The notes under the pieces were generated by a model, which saw only the letters and a list, made by a program, of their open reading frames with translations, did not search any database and had not been told where the DNA came from. A stretch of 38,907 nucleotides of DNA from IMG/VR virus record IMGVR_UViG_3300042465_004706, positions 1 through 38,907 of that record, one strand, 5' to 3'. Shown here piece after piece: positions 38,630 to 38,907 of the stretch (its first letter is position 1; every line of letters begins with the position of its first letter). A program made the position numbers and the translations under genes. This stretch comes from a virus.

Positions 38630-38770
38630 CAAGATGTCGGCCCTAAACATGACACGGCTGCCAAAGCCGGTCTTCTGCCGCCTGTAGTCCACGCCTTCCG
38701 TGTACTTGGCTAAATCATACGCAGCACCTAGCTGCGCCTTCATCTGCTTTTCATGTACTGTGAATTTCAT
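38276..38770 (-). CDS. Pre-terminase hypothetical protein, full copy
   Basis: A 164-aa protein. The N-terminal half is helical (MKFTVHEKQMKAQLGAAYDL, then YRRQKTGFGSRVMFRADIL). The second half looks like a small beta barrel (RVVKKHANQRFVETDTLGRV, then GNQIRVNQIINVKNGVLFL). No family is recognised. It precedes the large terminase, so a small terminase or DNA-binding role is possible. The ATG at 38770 follows two ACGATTTAAG units. A second allele of its 5' end forms the left end of the window. Several GTTAAGA motifs lie inside it. Confidence 0.65.
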   Translation of the reverse strand: MKFTVHEKQMKAQLGAAYDLAKYTEGVDYRRQKTGFGSRVMFRADILDLNTDLSVKNFAKSDLNDLSANHSGEPTDMIALSVVDPSLVEHKQDMEPIIIRPASLDGSVRAARVVKKHANQRFVETDTLGRVFVGEKGNQIRVNQIINVKNGVLFLAKVATLPIH

Positions 38771-38907
38771 AACGATTTAAGGTCCTACGATTTAAGTGTT
38801 CAATTTTTATACACACCTGTAGAGGCAGAAAGGACGCCCAGTCTGCACAAGCAAACCGGCTGTACACGATGCTGTACTGGCACTCCCGCCAGGGATAGAC
38901 AGCAGCT
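38617..38907. repeat. Right copy of the imperfect terminal repeat
   Basis: It matches 1-290. From 38781 to the end it is identical to 164-290 (127 bp). Upstream it differs at five coding positions and in the short leader, where this copy has an extra ACGATTTAAG unit (38772-38781 and 38787-38796) that the left copy lacks. Confidence 0.9.

Noticed and set aside
1-38907. CRISPR arrays, integrase, repressor, transposase, phage RNA polymerase, DNA polymerase
   Set aside because: I looked for regular direct repeats with spacers and for catalytic motifs of these proteins and found none that I could support.

Overview
The window reads as an essentially complete genome of an uncultured tailed double-stranded DNA phage (Caudoviricetes) of about 38.6 kb. 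The two ends carry the same locus: bases 1-290 match 38617-38907. The last 127 bases of that match are identical and the first 163 are slightly diverged, as expected for a circular or terminally redundant genome assembled from a mixed population. Gene content and order are podovirus-like: large terminase, portal, scaffold-like protein, SU10-type major capsid protein, connector and tail genes, adhesins, lysis genes, a nozzle-like protein and large internal-virion-like proteins. I see no tape measure, tail tube or sheath. I also see no phage RNA polymerase, DNA polymerase, primase, integrase or repressor, so the phage is probably lytic and depends on host transcription and DNA synthesis. The host is not identifiable. 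Many genes lack a Shine-Dalgarno sequence and start after A/T-rich (TAAT-ATG) or AACAAAC-rich leaders, which recalls Bacteroidota-like or Verrucomicrobiota-like hosts. A minority of coupled genes do have good Shine-Dalgarno sites.

Layout. (1) 1-986: start of a leftward gene, then about 800 bp without convincing genes, with a G-run cluster (711-768) and a pyrimidine-rich tract. (2) 987-2669: a small rightward operon of short genes and a DUF7227-type protein, closed by a clear terminator (2683-2718) and a very AT-rich tract (2938-3037). (3) 13962-3038, leftward: the early/replication operon of tightly overlapping genes. In transcription order it has an OB-fold ssDNA-binding protein, a Holliday-junction-resolvase-like nuclease, a coiled-coil protein, a probable helicase loader, the N-terminal part of a DnaB helicase, a dNMP kinase, a RecE-like exonuclease, many small genes, the C-terminal part of DnaB, regulators, a candidate small terminase and a metallophosphoesterase. 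(4) 37806-14067, leftward: the late/structural operon, with an attenuator-like terminator just after the capsid gene. (5) 37807-38770: a hairpin-rich gene-free stretch and a gene with a cluster of GTTAAGA motifs.

The most unusual feature is the replicative helicase. The Walker A half (10976-11638) and the half with the catalytic Glu, Walker B and arginine loop (7194-7775) are separate genes 3.2 kb apart, with ten other genes between them. The break falls in the loop between the P-loop helix and the next beta strand. No conserved motif is lost, no intein is visible, and each piece has its own translation start coupled to a neighbour. The pieces would have to rebuild one RecA fold without a covalent link, beside a loader and an ssDNA-binding protein, to bring in the host replisome.
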